Part shown: piece by piece, positions 16,317 through 25,513 of the stretch
How the letters are laid out: each line of letters begins with the position of its first letter
Position numbering within the stretch: position 1 is the first letter of the stretch
Virus record (IMG/VR): IMGVR_UViG_3300028666_000032
Coordinates: 1-64,000 of that record
Length of the DNA stretch: 64,000 nucleotides
Direction: 5' to 3' (one strand)
Source of the DNA: a virus
Translations under genes and position numbers: made by a program
The notes under the pieces: model-generated
What the model saw: only the letters and a program-made list of their open reading frames with translations
Databases searched by the model: none
What the model was told of the DNA's origin: nothing

Positions 16317-18400
16317 TGCGCCACCAGGAGATCAGAAGCATTCCATGCTGTTGATGTGCCAGTGGTGCGGCTATAGCTTGTCCACGTCACGGTTGATGCC
16401 GATGTAGGAACTGAGGCCGTCACAAGTGTTCCCACACTGGTCGAGTCAACCACGTTGCAGGCATAACCGTGAGGAGCAGCCACACCGAATGCAACAACGC
16501 CTGATGTTGCAGAGCCGCCAGTTCCCACGTTGACCGTAAATGTCGTGCTGCTTGACCCGCTGGCAACCGATGGAGAAGTCCCAAAGCCGCTGCTGATCGT
16601 GGGGGCACTCAAAGAAGCGATCACAGCATTGCCAATATTAAGGTAATTGGATGTACCCGAGGCAGGCGTATCAACTCCAGTCGTGGTGCCGAGCAGAATA
16701 TTATTTGATCCAGTCAGAAGCGTTACGTTAGCTACATTTTGGCCAAGGATGAGATTTGAGCTACCGGTCGTTATATGGTTGCCAGCAAAAGCGCCAACAA
16801 TCGTATTACTTGCCCCCGAAGTGATGGAGGCGGCGGAGTTATTGCCAACTCCCACATTGAAGCTTCCAGTAAGAGCGCCAACACTAAATGCGGATTCGCC
16901 TATAGCCACATTGTGGGAACCCGTCGTAATGGTTTGTCCGGCATGAAAACCGAGGGCCGTATTATTAGTTGCCCCTCCGGTTAAAGCCTGAAGGGCAAGA
17001 TTGCCTATACCAGCATTCCCGCCACCGCTACTATTATGAGAAGAACTTTGAACGCCCTGACCTATCGATACGTCTCCGCTGCAGCCATAAGCGCCCTGCC
17101 CTATTGCTACGGTTAAAAAACAGTTGTTGGCTGTAAGATTGGCGCCGCCCCCAATAAGCACATTCTGAAAGCCGGAAACAGCGGTGTTTCCAGCCTGATA
17201 GCCGATAAAGGTATCAAGATATCCTACCGTTAAAGCGGAGCCAGCCTGGTAGCCAATGGCAGTATTATTAGTGGATGTGGAAAGTGTAAGAGCCTGATAA
17301 CCAATCGCAGTGTTTTGTGCAGCCGTCGTAAGCGTAGCCAGTGCGCTTGCGCCAATGGCTGTATTGAACAAACCAGTTGTGGTTTGATTTAAAAGAGCAG
17401 ATGCACCGATGGAAACGCCCGTAGTATCAACTCCGTTATCCGGCAACGACAGGCCATTGCCGCCGTTTAAGTTAAGGCCTTTGGTGGTGGCGTTATATTG
17501 CAGGCCCGTAGCATCGCTGACCGCTGACGTGCTGGATGCATAATAGGATAGATCGGGTGTCGTGCCGCTGTTGACCGTGCCGCTTCCGCCACCACCGGTA
17601 TATTGCGGAATGTTCAATGAATTTCCGGACAGCACCGCAGCGCCTGACGTTCCCGTGGTCGTGAGCGTTAGCTGCCCTTGATATTGAGGAATGTTCAGAG
17701 CATTTCCGCCAGTGAGAACGGCTGCGCCGGTCGTGCCCGTCGTCGTCAGAGAGATGCTGCCGCCAGCCGCGCCGTTCGATGCGGCCGTGATACGGCCATT
17801 CGAGTCGACCGTGAGATTCGTGTTCGTATAACTGGCGGGGGTAACAGCCGTGGTCGGCAGTCGTGCTGCGCTCAGTGTACCGCTTGCGATATTGGTAGCG
17901 TTCGTGGTGTCGGTTGTTGCCGAAGGAGCAAAATTTGCTCCATTTGACTTCGTGCAGGTTAGCGATCCACTTGAAGCGAGAGTGCAATCGCCGCTGACCG
18001 CATGGGTTCCCCATGATGTGCCAGATCCGATAAGAATATTCCCGGCGGTCGCGGTCGTTGTGCCAAGGGAGGCGCCGTTGATTGCAGCTACCGTCGCCGC
18101 GACAGACCCGGTGCCGCTGGCCGTGACATCGCCGGTAAGTGCCGTAATACCGCTACCACCACCGCCAGTGACAGTAATAATGCCTCCAGAGCAGGACGTG
18201 CCGGAGCCGCATTCGAGAAGACCTGGAACCGTCGAGCTTCCAACCGCAACGGTGCCATACATGCTGGTATTGCTGCGGACGATGTAGGTAACGTCGCCAG
18301 CCTGCAAATTGCCGCCGCTTGGATAGTTAGGAACCTGTCCAGCAAATGCTTGGCCACTTAAAATGATGCCCAATGCAAGGGCGGCGTATCCGAGCTTCAT
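16301..18400 (-). CDS. YadA-like adhesin with signal peptide
   Basis: A 699-residue protein. Residues 1-20 form a signal peptide (cleavage near A-F-A), followed by the same N-terminal module as the SGNH spike (N-Y-P-S-G-G..A-G-D-V-T-Y-I-V-R). Residues about 300-560 are YadA-head-like repeats (N-T-A-I-G-Y-Q-A motifs), a left-handed beta-roll of trimeric adhesins. ATG 18400 is chosen over TTG 18406 because it starts the signal peptide. Its end overlaps the SGNH gene by 16 bases. It lies between capsid and connector genes, where head decoration or neck fibres may be encoded. Confidence 0.75.
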   Translation of the reverse strand: MKLGYAALALGIILSGQAFAGQVPNYPSGGNLQAGDVTYIVRSNTSMYGTVAVGSSTVPGLLECGSGTSCSGGIITVTGGGGSGITALTGDVTASGTGSVAATVAAINGASLGTTTATAGNILIGSGTSWGTHAVSGDCTLASSGSLTCTKSNGANFAPSATTDTTNATNIASGTLSAARLPTTAVTPASYTNTNLTVDSNGRITAASNGAAGGSISLTTTGTTGAAVLTGGNALNIPQYQGQLTLTTTGTSGAAVLSGNSLNIPQYTGGGGSGTVNSGTTPDLSYYASSTSAVSDATGLQYNATTKGLNLNGGNGLSLPDNGVDTTGVSIGASALLNQTTTGLFNTAIGASALATLTTAAQNTAIGYQALTLSTSTNNTAIGYQAGSALTVGYLDTFIGYQAGNTAVSGFQNVLIGGGANLTANNCFLTVAIGQGAYGCSGDVSIGQGVQSSSHNSSGGGNAGIGNLALQALTGGATNNTALGFHAGQTITTGSHNVAIGESAFSVGALTGSFNVGVGNNSAASITSGASNTIVGAFAGNHITTGSSNLILGQNVANVTLLTGSNNILLGTTTGVDTPASGTSNYLNIGNAVIASLSAPTISSGFGTSPSVASGSSSTTFTVNVGTGGSATSGVVAFGVAAPHGYACNVVDSTSVGTLVTASVPTSASTVTWTSYSRTTGTSTAWNASDLLVAQCNGY

Positions 18401-18431
18401 AGTCAAGCCAATTCTGCGCCAATGGCGCGTT

Positions 18432-18650
18432 TTAGGTTTCCTTTGACTTTAATTTCTTGTTGTCGTCTTCCACAACGGCCGGTTTCTCGGCCACGACAGG
18501 AGCGATTACTTCCTCTGGCACGGGACGGGGCTTCGGATCGTGTATAAGAACAGCCAAGACGCCGCATTTAGGGCAGCAGCGGGTTTTGGCTTCGGAGAGA
18601 TGATCGATCTTGATCTCTCGATCACATTTCGGACAGCGCATTCTGAACAT
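18432..18650 (-). CDS. small zinc-ribbon protein
   Basis: A 72-residue protein with two C-x-x-C pairs (C-P-K-C at about residue 6 and C-C-P-K-C at about residue 27) and a Pro/Val/Lys-rich tail. ATG 18650 has GGAG five bases upstream, so the open extension to 18692 is not used. It is the first gene after a terminator-like hairpin. Function unknown. Confidence 0.65.
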   Translation of the reverse strand: MFRMRCPKCDREIKIDHLSEAKTRCCPKCGVLAVLIHDPKPRPVPEEVIAPVVAEKPAVVEDDNKKLKSKET

Positions 18651-18666
18651 TTTGTCTCCAATTCTT

Positions 18667-18708
18667 AAGATAAAGCCCGACCCGACTTTCACCGGATCGG
18701 GCTATCTT
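18667..18708 (-). terminator. terminator-like hairpin
   Basis: AGCCCGACCCG (18674-18684) pairs with CGGATCGGGCT (18693-18703) with one G-U pair around an 8-base loop, and AAGAT/ATCTT extends the stem outwards. On the minus strand it follows the HNH gene and is followed by CTTTATCTTAAG, only moderately U-rich. It may terminate in either direction. Confidence 0.5.
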
Positions 18709-18732
18709 CCCCACTAAGAAGTTCTCACCAAT

Positions 18733-19206
18733 TCACTCAACGTGCTTCCAGCTTTCTCGATGGATAATGCGGGCAATCTGCGACTGACCAACTCCATACA
18801 AGTCTGCAAGGTCGTTCTGAGACATACATCCAGATGCGTAAAGTTCACGGATTTTGCGAACATCGCCCGACTTGATTTTAGCGCGCCCATGATCTTCCCC
18901 CTGTAATAGGGGAAAAACATACCCACGGCATTTCCGCCGCATGTCGGCAATATTATCTTGTTGGGTGCCCAGGAAGAGATGGTCAGGGTTGACGCATCTC
19001 CCATTATCGCACTTGTGAAGAACGCACATTCCATCCGGAATTACTCCATTTTTCAGAAACCATGCGACCCGATGCGCCTGCGTTCTCCAGCCTTTGTAAA
19101 TCGTATGACCGTGCATTTTACCGCACAGTTCATTCAACCAAAGCCAACAACCATTAGGCCCGTTCTTGTCTACACGCTTCCAAAATAACTCTTCTCTTCT
19201 ATCCAT
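18733..19206 (-). CDS. HNH homing endonuclease
   Basis: A 157-residue HNH_3-type endonuclease: C-W-L-W near residue 17, A-H-R-V-A-W-F, L-H-K-C-D-N-G-R-C-V-N-P-D-H-L-F-L-G (the catalytic core) and a C-terminal helix-turn-helix ending S-W-K-H-V-E. ATG 19206 is chosen because it begins the family's N-terminus and lies downstream of a promoter. It resembles the endonuclease at 61238-61768. It is a mobile gene between the capsid gene and the adhesins. Confidence 0.85.
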   Translation of the reverse strand: MDRREELFWKRVDKNGPNGCWLWLNELCGKMHGHTIYKGWRTQAHRVAWFLKNGVIPDGMCVLHKCDNGRCVNPDHLFLGTQQDNIADMRRKCRGYVFPLLQGEDHGRAKIKSGDVRKIRELYASGCMSQNDLADLYGVGQSQIARIIHRESWKHVE

Positions 19207-19214
19207 CGCGCCTC

Positions 19215-19258
19215 CTATCCGTTGTGAGGCGTGTAAATTACGACAACACAACGGATAG
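19215..19258. repeat. 12-bp perfect inverted repeat flanking the -10 box
   Basis: CTATCCGTTGTG (19215-19226) and its exact complement CACAACGGATAG (19247-19258) enclose 20 bases. The right arm lies in the spacer of the minus-strand promoter and the left arm just past the expected transcription start, so it could be an operator or a transcript hairpin. Confidence 0.6.
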
Positions 19259-19263
19259 TACAA
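19235..19263 (-). promoter_or_regulatory. promoter after the capsid gene
   Basis: Minus-strand TTGTAC (19263-19258), 17 bases, TAATTT (19240-19235), with GC before it. This matches the boxes at 11034 and 34662. It lies in the gap after the capsid gene and would drive the HNH gene. Confidence 0.55.
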
Positions 19264-19291
19264 GCGAGATGGAGTAACCTATTGTTTAACT

Positions 19292-21088
19292 TCAGCCATT
19301 TCCTATTCCAGTTATTATCCCAACGGCAAATGGCGCATACAGCGCCAGCAGCTCTTCCGTGTACACTCCATACTGGTATTCGCGTGTGACGATAGGCCAG
19401 TCTTGTGCGTAGTAATCACGGCGCGTGAGCACTTCGGCAACGTTAGGCGTCGAATTGCTCTTGTAGTAGTTCGGCAGCGACTTCGCGAAGGCCAGCAACG
19501 TGCCGGGCGGGATCGTCGGATGGATGATGATAGGAATCTTCCGTCCGCCGGGGATATACGGGTTGTGATAGAACGAGATCACACCGTAACCCGTAATATC
19601 GAAACCGTCTCCATCCGTCATCGCCCGCAGCAACGGAGCGCTTGATCCGTTGAGCACGCGGCTTGTGATGTTTGCCAGTTCCTGCGCGTTGCACCAGATC
19701 ACATCAACTGTGACCTTGTACAGGTTCCACATCTGGACAAGCATGGCGTCGATCTGATCGACGTTGCCCTTGCCGGAGGTGGTGAGCAAACCACCCGCCA
19801 TGTTGTTCACATAAGCGTTTTGCGGTGACAGGTTGGTGTTGTTCCACGCTTGCGTGAGCAAACCGTCGAACGCCTTGACCTGATTGGTTCCACCGCCAGC
19901 CGTGCCGTTATTCTGCGAGAAATCCGTGGCCGTAAGAGCAGAATACGCTTCGTTGGTCGTGTGGCCCGTTGTCGGATCGGACGTGAAGGCAAATTGCGGA
20001 ACCGTGGTAAGAGCCACAAGATACATCGCCGCGGCGCTGTTGCTTGTGCCTACATACCAGAGATACGCCACTTCGCCGTTCTTCGGTGTCACCGAAGAAG
20101 TTACGGTGAGGCTGCTGGACGGAGAAACAACAGACGAGATTGCCGACTTCTGGGCGCAACCGCCGTTCGTCGTCATCGTCTTGCTGTCGGGCGTCACAAC
20201 CGAAACCTGCTGCTGAGGCGCCAGGCCTGACGTAACCAAAGGTACGCCAGAGCTTGAGAACCCATTGCGCAGGATGAAGTTGCGATAACCTTCGTAGGTC
20301 AACGCTACGCAGCCGATATAGAAGCTGCCGGTGAAGCTGCCGCTTCCGGATGCTACGTTCGTCGGCGTATTCGTGGTGCCGAGAGCCAGCGAACTGTTGC
20401 CGCCAAGGAGCGAGTCCTCTTCCATTGCCATCACGCTTTCCAGCGTGAAGAAATGCTCAAGCGCCATCGCGTCATCGAAGCCCACCGAGGATGATTCGGC
20501 TTCGAACGACACGCTGCCTTCGCGGCCGAGCGTCACATAGTTGGCGCTCGCATCGAGAGCGGTGAGGCTGATCTGCGGAGCACGCTGACCTTCGTTCACC
20601 CATGGCATCGCCGGGAGTGTGCCGCGACTATAGCTGCCGGCGGCGGTTGTGAACGATTTCCAGTGTGCCGTTGCACCAGGGGAAGTACGCGCAACGCGGG
20701 GGAGTGCCTCGCGGAGCGGATAGAGCCATGGCACGAGCTGCTTGGCCGGAGCCTGCAAATCATACGGGGTGATGTTCGAGGCAACTCCGATGAAGCCCTT
20801 GCGGACCGCGTCGGCATTCATGCCCTTGTTGGAAACCCATGCGCCGAAGCGTTCGCGAAGCACGGCCTTCATCATGTTGTGACGAAGGGCCTTGTTCTCC
20901 GGCGTTTCTTCAAGGCGGAAAACACCGGGGATATGCTTGTCGACTTCCATCATACGGAACGAGCCGTTGGCGATGGATTTGTTGAAGGGAGCAATCGCGC
21001 CTTCCAACTCTTTCTTGAGGCCTGCCGATGCGCTGCGCGGGATAAAGCCGCGTGCTTCCAGCTGGTCTGCGGTCAATTGTTCGGACAT
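19292..21088 (-). CDS. major capsid protein
   Basis: A 598-residue HK97-fold capsid candidate. The N-terminal 110 residues resemble a delta/scaffold arm; the core includes L-V-P-W-L-Y-P-L-R-E-A-L-P-R-V and the C-terminus Q-Y-G-V-Y-T-E-E-L-L-A-L-Y-A-P-F typical of domain P/A ends. A Thr/Ser/Gly-rich stretch at about residues 270-380 looks like an inserted surface domain. It directly follows the protease/scaffold gene, as in most tailed phages, and has a GGAGAAG ribosome site. Confidence 0.85.
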   Translation of the reverse strand: MSEQLTADQLEARGFIPRSASAGLKKELEGAIAPFNKSIANGSFRMMEVDKHIPGVFRLEETPENKALRHNMMKAVLRERFGAWVSNKGMNADAVRKGFIGVASNITPYDLQAPAKQLVPWLYPLREALPRVARTSPGATAHWKSFTTAAGSYSRGTLPAMPWVNEGQRAPQISLTALDASANYVTLGREGSVSFEAESSSVGFDDAMALEHFFTLESVMAMEEDSLLGGNSSLALGTTNTPTNVASGSGSFTGSFYIGCVALTYEGYRNFILRNGFSSSGVPLVTSGLAPQQQVSVVTPDSKTMTTNGGCAQKSAISSVVSPSSSLTVTSSVTPKNGEVAYLWYVGTSNSAAAMYLVALTTVPQFAFTSDPTTGHTTNEAYSALTATDFSQNNGTAGGGTNQVKAFDGLLTQAWNNTNLSPQNAYVNNMAGGLLTTSGKGNVDQIDAMLVQMWNLYKVTVDVIWCNAQELANITSRVLNGSSAPLLRAMTDGDGFDITGYGVISFYHNPYIPGGRKIPIIIHPTIPPGTLLAFAKSLPNYYKSNSTPNVAEVLTRRDYYAQDWPIVTREYQYGVYTEELLALYAPFAVGIITGIGNG

Positions 21089-21099
21089 CGAGACTTCTC

Positions 21100-22929
21100 C
21101 TATCTAGCGTTATGTGCAAGGCGGCGTTCGTGCTCCGGCGACAAACGCAATGCCTCGTATGGGTTGGAGTTAGTCTCGACGGGCGCGGTACCGGATTGCG
21201 CCTCGTGACCGGTTACATCAAACGGCATGCCTTTCAGCACTGCCGGTTTTCTTTCCAGATGATCGACCCGCTTCAGGACTTCCTGAAGCTTGCCGGTCAA
21301 TCCTGTGATTGTCTTGGTAAGCGCTGTATTCATGGCTTGCGATTTCGCGAGCTCTTCTGAATGCATTGCCTTTTCCGCGTCGGCTTCGTCTGGCTCGATC
21401 TTCGATCCCATCTTCATGCAGTGCTGCATGATCTCGTTGCCAGCGGCATGGGCCTTTTTGACGTGATCCGATGCTTCGGGAACGGCTTTCGTCACCTCGC
21501 CATCATCGTGCATTTCATGCATGGCCTTCATGCAATGCTGCATCACGCGGCCAGCGGCCTTGTGGATGGCTTTCACGCGATCCGCGTGCGGCTTTTCGCC
21601 ATCTGCACTTCCATCGCCAGGCTCGCTAACCTTCTTCACGGCATCCAAAAGCTTACCGGCTTTCAGATGCTTCCCGATTGCGCGGGCATGGTGGACTGGC
21701 ATTCCGGCGGCAGCCTCGAGAGCCGCTTCGATGCCAGTGCCGCCGTGATCTTCGACAATCTCGCTACATTCCTCTTCAGTGTATGTCACGAGGAACGCCA
21801 GCACTTCCTTGATGATCGAAGTGAGATGATCAGGGGCATCCGAATCCTTGTCCTCTTCCCAAGCCTCTTCGGCGGCAACGCACTGTTGCAGCCATTCGAG
21901 TTCTTGGGCGAGGCAAGCAGCGCGAGCGACAGTATGCAGGTCTTTTGTGATCTTAAGACCGCTGCGCTTTGCCATCTTCCAGTCATCTGGTACTAGGCTT
22001 TCGAGGCCGAGGGCCTTGGCGCGGGTTTTGATGTGATCCTTTGCCTTCGCCGGGTCTTTGGCACGGCCAACGGCACGGATAGCGTTCTTCAAATCCTGTT
22101 CGGATTTTATTGGGAAGCTGCCATCTTCCATTGCTTCTCCCGACTCAGCCATCTTCGAGCGTTCGTCGTCCGAGAAATCGCGTTTCCAGTAAATATCGCT
22201 TTCGATTTTCGAATCGATCTTTTCATTGATATCGCCGAGCAGCTTATCGACCTCGGCTGTTGCCGCTTTCACCAAAGCCTGAGCCTCCACCGCTTGATTG
22301 TGCTTGAGCGCGTCTGCTTTCGACTTGTGGAAAGAGCCGTCTTTGGCTTGCCAGCCCTGCGTTACCTCAGGATCGGTTTTGTTCGATGGAACCTTTGGCT
22401 CATCCTTGTTAACTTCCGGCTTTGCATCTTCCTTGGTGTGGAATTTGCGCATTTCGACAGCGCCATCGGCTTTGACGATTTCAAAAGTCGCTTCAGTCAC
22501 ACAGGGATTATCGACGATGGAAACTTCGGCGGGATTGGCAGTGTAATGGGTTACGTCGCCCTCTTGCCACTTGTCGACATACTCTCCGCCTTGTGAAAAC
22601 CCCGAATAACACCCGTCGAGAACCATCTTCCAGCAATTGTCATCAACGATTTTGGCGGTGATCTCGATGCTCTTTTCTGCATCGTTAAACTGAATGTCCG
22701 TAAGCTTACCGGCGACTTCAGGCTGGTGCATGATGCGCACGTTGCCAAGGGACTTGCCGTTGGTGGCTTTCTTGAAGCCGTCAGACCATTTCTGATAATA
22801 AGGTTTTGTTGATTCGTAATCGCAGACTTCGCCGCTCTTATCCAAAACTTCTGCGGTAGCAATGCCGGAGACAAGACGCTTTTCTTCGTCAACTTTGCGC
22901 AGGGCAAAGAAGATGGGCAACGCGGTCAT
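21100..22929 (-). CDS. prohead protease fused to scaffold-like region
   Basis: A 609-residue protein. Residues 1-150 form an XkdF-type prohead protease with H in R-I-M-H-Q-P-E and Ser in G-F-S-Q-G-G as probable catalytic residues. Residues about 250-330 contain a R-A-K-A-L-G-type helical motif (A-K-D-H-I-K-T-R-A-K-A-L-G). The rest is Lys/Glu/His-rich helix with repeats M-Q-H-C-M-K, ending in a coiled coil, as expected of an internal scaffold. It lies between portal and capsid genes. Confidence 0.85.
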   Translation of the reverse strand: MTALPIFFALRKVDEEKRLVSGIATAEVLDKSGEVCDYESTKPYYQKWSDGFKKATNGKSLGNVRIMHQPEVAGKLTDIQFNDAEKSIEITAKIVDDNCWKMVLDGCYSGFSQGGEYVDKWQEGDVTHYTANPAEVSIVDNPCVTEATFEIVKADGAVEMRKFHTKEDAKPEVNKDEPKVPSNKTDPEVTQGWQAKDGSFHKSKADALKHNQAVEAQALVKAATAEVDKLLGDINEKIDSKIESDIYWKRDFSDDERSKMAESGEAMEDGSFPIKSEQDLKNAIRAVGRAKDPAKAKDHIKTRAKALGLESLVPDDWKMAKRSGLKITKDLHTVARAACLAQELEWLQQCVAAEEAWEEDKDSDAPDHLTSIIKEVLAFLVTYTEEECSEIVEDHGGTGIEAALEAAAGMPVHHARAIGKHLKAGKLLDAVKKVSEPGDGSADGEKPHADRVKAIHKAAGRVMQHCMKAMHEMHDDGEVTKAVPEASDHVKKAHAAGNEIMQHCMKMGSKIEPDEADAEKAMHSEELAKSQAMNTALTKTITGLTGKLQEVLKRVDHLERKPAVLKGMPFDVTGHEAQSGTAPVETNSNPYEALRLSPEHERRLAHNAR

Positions 22930-23116
22930 GCTGACCTCACGAAAAGGTTAAGCTGGGAATTTTTGGGGAAGGTGATCTTGCCGGAGGACTTGAACATTCG
23001 AGTGCGCACCTGATACAAAGACCATCGGCTGCGCAATCAGCCCGCACGAGGAAGCTAGTAACTTCGCTCCGTGATTAGCGCTGCATTATAAACATGCGGC
23101 GCTTTTCATTCAAGCA
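22930..23116. other. intergenic region between portal and protease
   Basis: This 187-base gap carries the promoter at 23113-23085 and a leader of about 150 bases. I see no gene in it. It splits the head genes into a terminase-portal unit and a protease-capsid unit. Confidence 0.6.
23085..23113 (-). promoter_or_regulatory. promoter for protease and capsid genes
   Basis: Minus-strand TTGAAT (23113-23108), a 17-base spacer and a perfect TATAAT (23090-23085). The GCTTGAAT context resembles GCTTGTAC of the other minus-strand promoters. Confidence 0.6.
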
Positions 23117-25492
23117 CTATTCTTCGGCGTCACTTTCTTCGTCGCCGTCACTACTATCCGTCACAGAAATTATTGAACACCCGCACGCGGGATGCGCGGG
23201 GGGAGCATCGTCTCCACTACTGAAATCAGAATCCAAATCAATATCACCGTCATCTGCATTTTCGAGACAAATTTCACAAGCTGTTTCATCGGGATACCAA
23301 CTTTTCAAGACCTTAATACCCGTATCCCGAGCAGCCTTGAACCCAGCAAGAGTCCCTTGTGCATTTGCATTCTGCAATTCTGTTCTGGCAATCAGCTTGG
23401 CCCTGTCTTCGCTGAATGCTCCGGCATTTTGGATGGTATCCTGCAAATCGGATGGATTGAGATCGCCTGAATAAATATCGCCGATTATATCACGCAGCTC
23501 ATCGCGGGTAGCGTCAGAGATCACCCAGTCCGCATTAGGGTTGTCGACCAACTCTCCGTCCACCCACTTCTTTCCCACCATCTCAGCCGCGCGTTGGCGG
23601 GCGAAGGAAAGGCTGAATTGATTGACCTGATTCACCAAATCGCTTTGATCGAAGACGCCGAGCGTGGCCAGAGCTTGCTTGCCACTGTCCGCCGCGATGC
23701 GATCAAGGTATTCGGGCGTGGCATCGATCAGCGCATCAAGGCCAGAGAGGTCGAGAGACCCTGCAACGGCGGCAGCTTCAGCAGCGTCATCCACATCGCC
23801 GCTATCATCCTTCGCCAGTTTCCAGTGATGGCCTTTCAGTTGCCTCACCACTTGGGCAGCAGTTTTTTCCAGAATGTGGTGTATTTTCGCCACTAGCTGC
23901 GGTTCGGTCTGCTCGACGATAGGACGGTGAAAAGGGAGCGGCTTATGCCTCACCGCCTTTCCCAACAACTTGTTTGCTGGTTTATCGTCGTCATTGGGCT
24001 TGGAGGCTCCCTGAGCGCCTTTTCCCCCAGCGGTCGGTTCATTTGTTTGCCCCGGCTTCTGCTGGGCCAGCGCCGCTGTCTGCGCCGCCCTGGCTTCCGC
24101 CTGGGCCTGCATGTTCTGCTGCTGCATCTGCTGCTGCTGCTCGAAGCTGTCCAGCGGAACGTAGCCTGTCGGGGTGAGCGCCATGGGATCGTCGCCGCCA
24201 GTGATCGGATCGAGGCCGAGATCGTTGCGGCCTTCGTTGATGGTCTTCACGCCGGCCTTCACGTATTCGGTGATGACATCCGCCTGAACCTTGGGATCGG
24301 CATGTGCGCCCTCGCGCCATGAGAACTCGAAATTATCGGCATACTCGTCGCCGAAGTCCCCGATCAGCTCATCCACGATCAGTTTCACATACTGCATCTT
24401 GGGAAACTGACCATCTTCCTTGCCACGGTCGGCATCTGACTCGCTGGTCGACCTGTTCATCTGCTTGATGAAAGCGGTAGGCGGAACGCCAAAGCAAGAA
24501 CAGACGATCCGGGCGAACCATTCATCGGCATCGCTTTTCAGCTCGGTTTGCTTGAGGGGAACGATCTCGGCTCCCGAAGGCAGGAACGGCGTGCCGCGGC
24601 GCATGGCCGTGTTGCCACGAAGCAGATCGTTGAACCTTTCCTCGAACGCCTTGATCGCGTCCGTTGTCATGCCTTCGGGCATCTTGGCGTAGCTGTCGGG
24701 CAGTGTTCCTTCAGTGAAAAACTGAAGCTGGCCCTTTTGCCGTTCGATAATAGTTTGCCCGGTGACGATCACGTTCTCGACTGCCGAAATCCCGCGTATC
24801 GGATAGTCCGTCGTGATGTTGCGCGACATGTAAAGCATTTCATCGGTCGTATAATCTGCTCGCGGAGAACCTTTGATTATCTGTTGGTAAGCAGGATCGG
24901 GGTCTTGCGGCCTTCTGCCGTTGGCGTCGATCAGGACCTTGATACGCGCCGAGTCGAACAACTCAAATGCATACGGCCTGCCGAGTTGGTCCTTTGGCCT
25001 GTAGATCGAGACCGCATCCAGAACCAGGAAATCATCCAGCAGCATGCGCAGCCAGGTATCCCATGGGTTGATCTTGTCGGGCTTGCGGAAGAACCTGGTT
25101 ATCTCCTCAACGCGTGGGTCTTCGGGATCGGCTTCGCTGTCTTCCTTGGGAACAATTTGCCAGTCAAACGCGCATATCTGATCTTTGACCATCTGAATGA
25201 CGATGCGCATGATCTCGCACTGGCGGGCCACGCCACGCAGCTCATGGAAGCGGATGCGTCCGAATGAGTCCGGCTGGAACTGCAGGTTGATGGCTGTGGG
25301 ATAGTCCCAAGTACGGCCAACGATGCCGGGCAGGTATGGAACAAGCGGCTGGTTGGGGGAGAATACGGTTTCTGATGTGATATTACGGATCGTCGTGCGG
25401 TCGCCTTTGAAGAAGGCGGAGGCAAGCCTGAGCGACTCGCGCGCACGCTCGAAAAAGCCTAGTGGCGGCTTCGGAACTTCAAAACTAACCAT
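23117..25492 (-). CDS. portal protein fused to MuF-type minor head protein
   Basis: A 791-residue fusion. Residues about 1-450 are a portal protein (phage portal, SPP1/HK97-like; C-F-G-V-P-P-T-A-F near residue 340). A Gln-rich linker (Q-Q-Q-Q-M-Q-Q-Q-N-M-Q) spans about 455-520. Residues about 560-791 form a MuF/SPP1 gp7 domain with A-R-T-E-L-Q-N-A-N-A-Q-G and the closing D-E-T-A-C-E-I-C..A-H-P-A-C-G-C. In most phages these are separate genes. The product would form the DNA entry ring and carry the minor head function. Confidence 0.85.
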   Translation of the reverse strand: MVSFEVPKPPLGFFERARESLRLASAFFKGDRTTIRNITSETVFSPNQPLVPYLPGIVGRTWDYPTAINLQFQPDSFGRIRFHELRGVARQCEIMRIVIQMVKDQICAFDWQIVPKEDSEADPEDPRVEEITRFFRKPDKINPWDTWLRMLLDDFLVLDAVSIYRPKDQLGRPYAFELFDSARIKVLIDANGRRPQDPDPAYQQIIKGSPRADYTTDEMLYMSRNITTDYPIRGISAVENVIVTGQTIIERQKGQLQFFTEGTLPDSYAKMPEGMTTDAIKAFEERFNDLLRGNTAMRRGTPFLPSGAEIVPLKQTELKSDADEWFARIVCSCFGVPPTAFIKQMNRSTSESDADRGKEDGQFPKMQYVKLIVDELIGDFGDEYADNFEFSWREGAHADPKVQADVITEYVKAGVKTINEGRNDLGLDPITGGDDPMALTPTGYVPLDSFEQQQQMQQQNMQAQAEARAAQTAALAQQKPGQTNEPTAGGKGAQGASKPNDDDKPANKLLGKAVRHKPLPFHRPIVEQTEPQLVAKIHHILEKTAAQVVRQLKGHHWKLAKDDSGDVDDAAEAAAVAGSLDLSGLDALIDATPEYLDRIAADSGKQALATLGVFDQSDLVNQVNQFSLSFARQRAAEMVGKKWVDGELVDNPNADWVISDATRDELRDIIGDIYSGDLNPSDLQDTIQNAGAFSEDRAKLIARTELQNANAQGTLAGFKAARDTGIKVLKSWYPDETACEICLENADDGDIDLDSDFSSGDDAPPAHPACGCSIISVTDSSDGDEESDAEE

Positions 25493-25513
25493 TGACCCTC
25501 ACGGGGCACCCGG

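Noticed and set aside
17493-18014. Minus-strand ORF in another frame of the YadA-like adhesin
   Set aside because: His/Arg/Ser-rich product typical of an off-frame translation of a repetitive gene.
24548-25267. Plus-strand ORF of 239 codons over the portal gene
   Set aside because: Shadow of the portal frame caused by codon bias.
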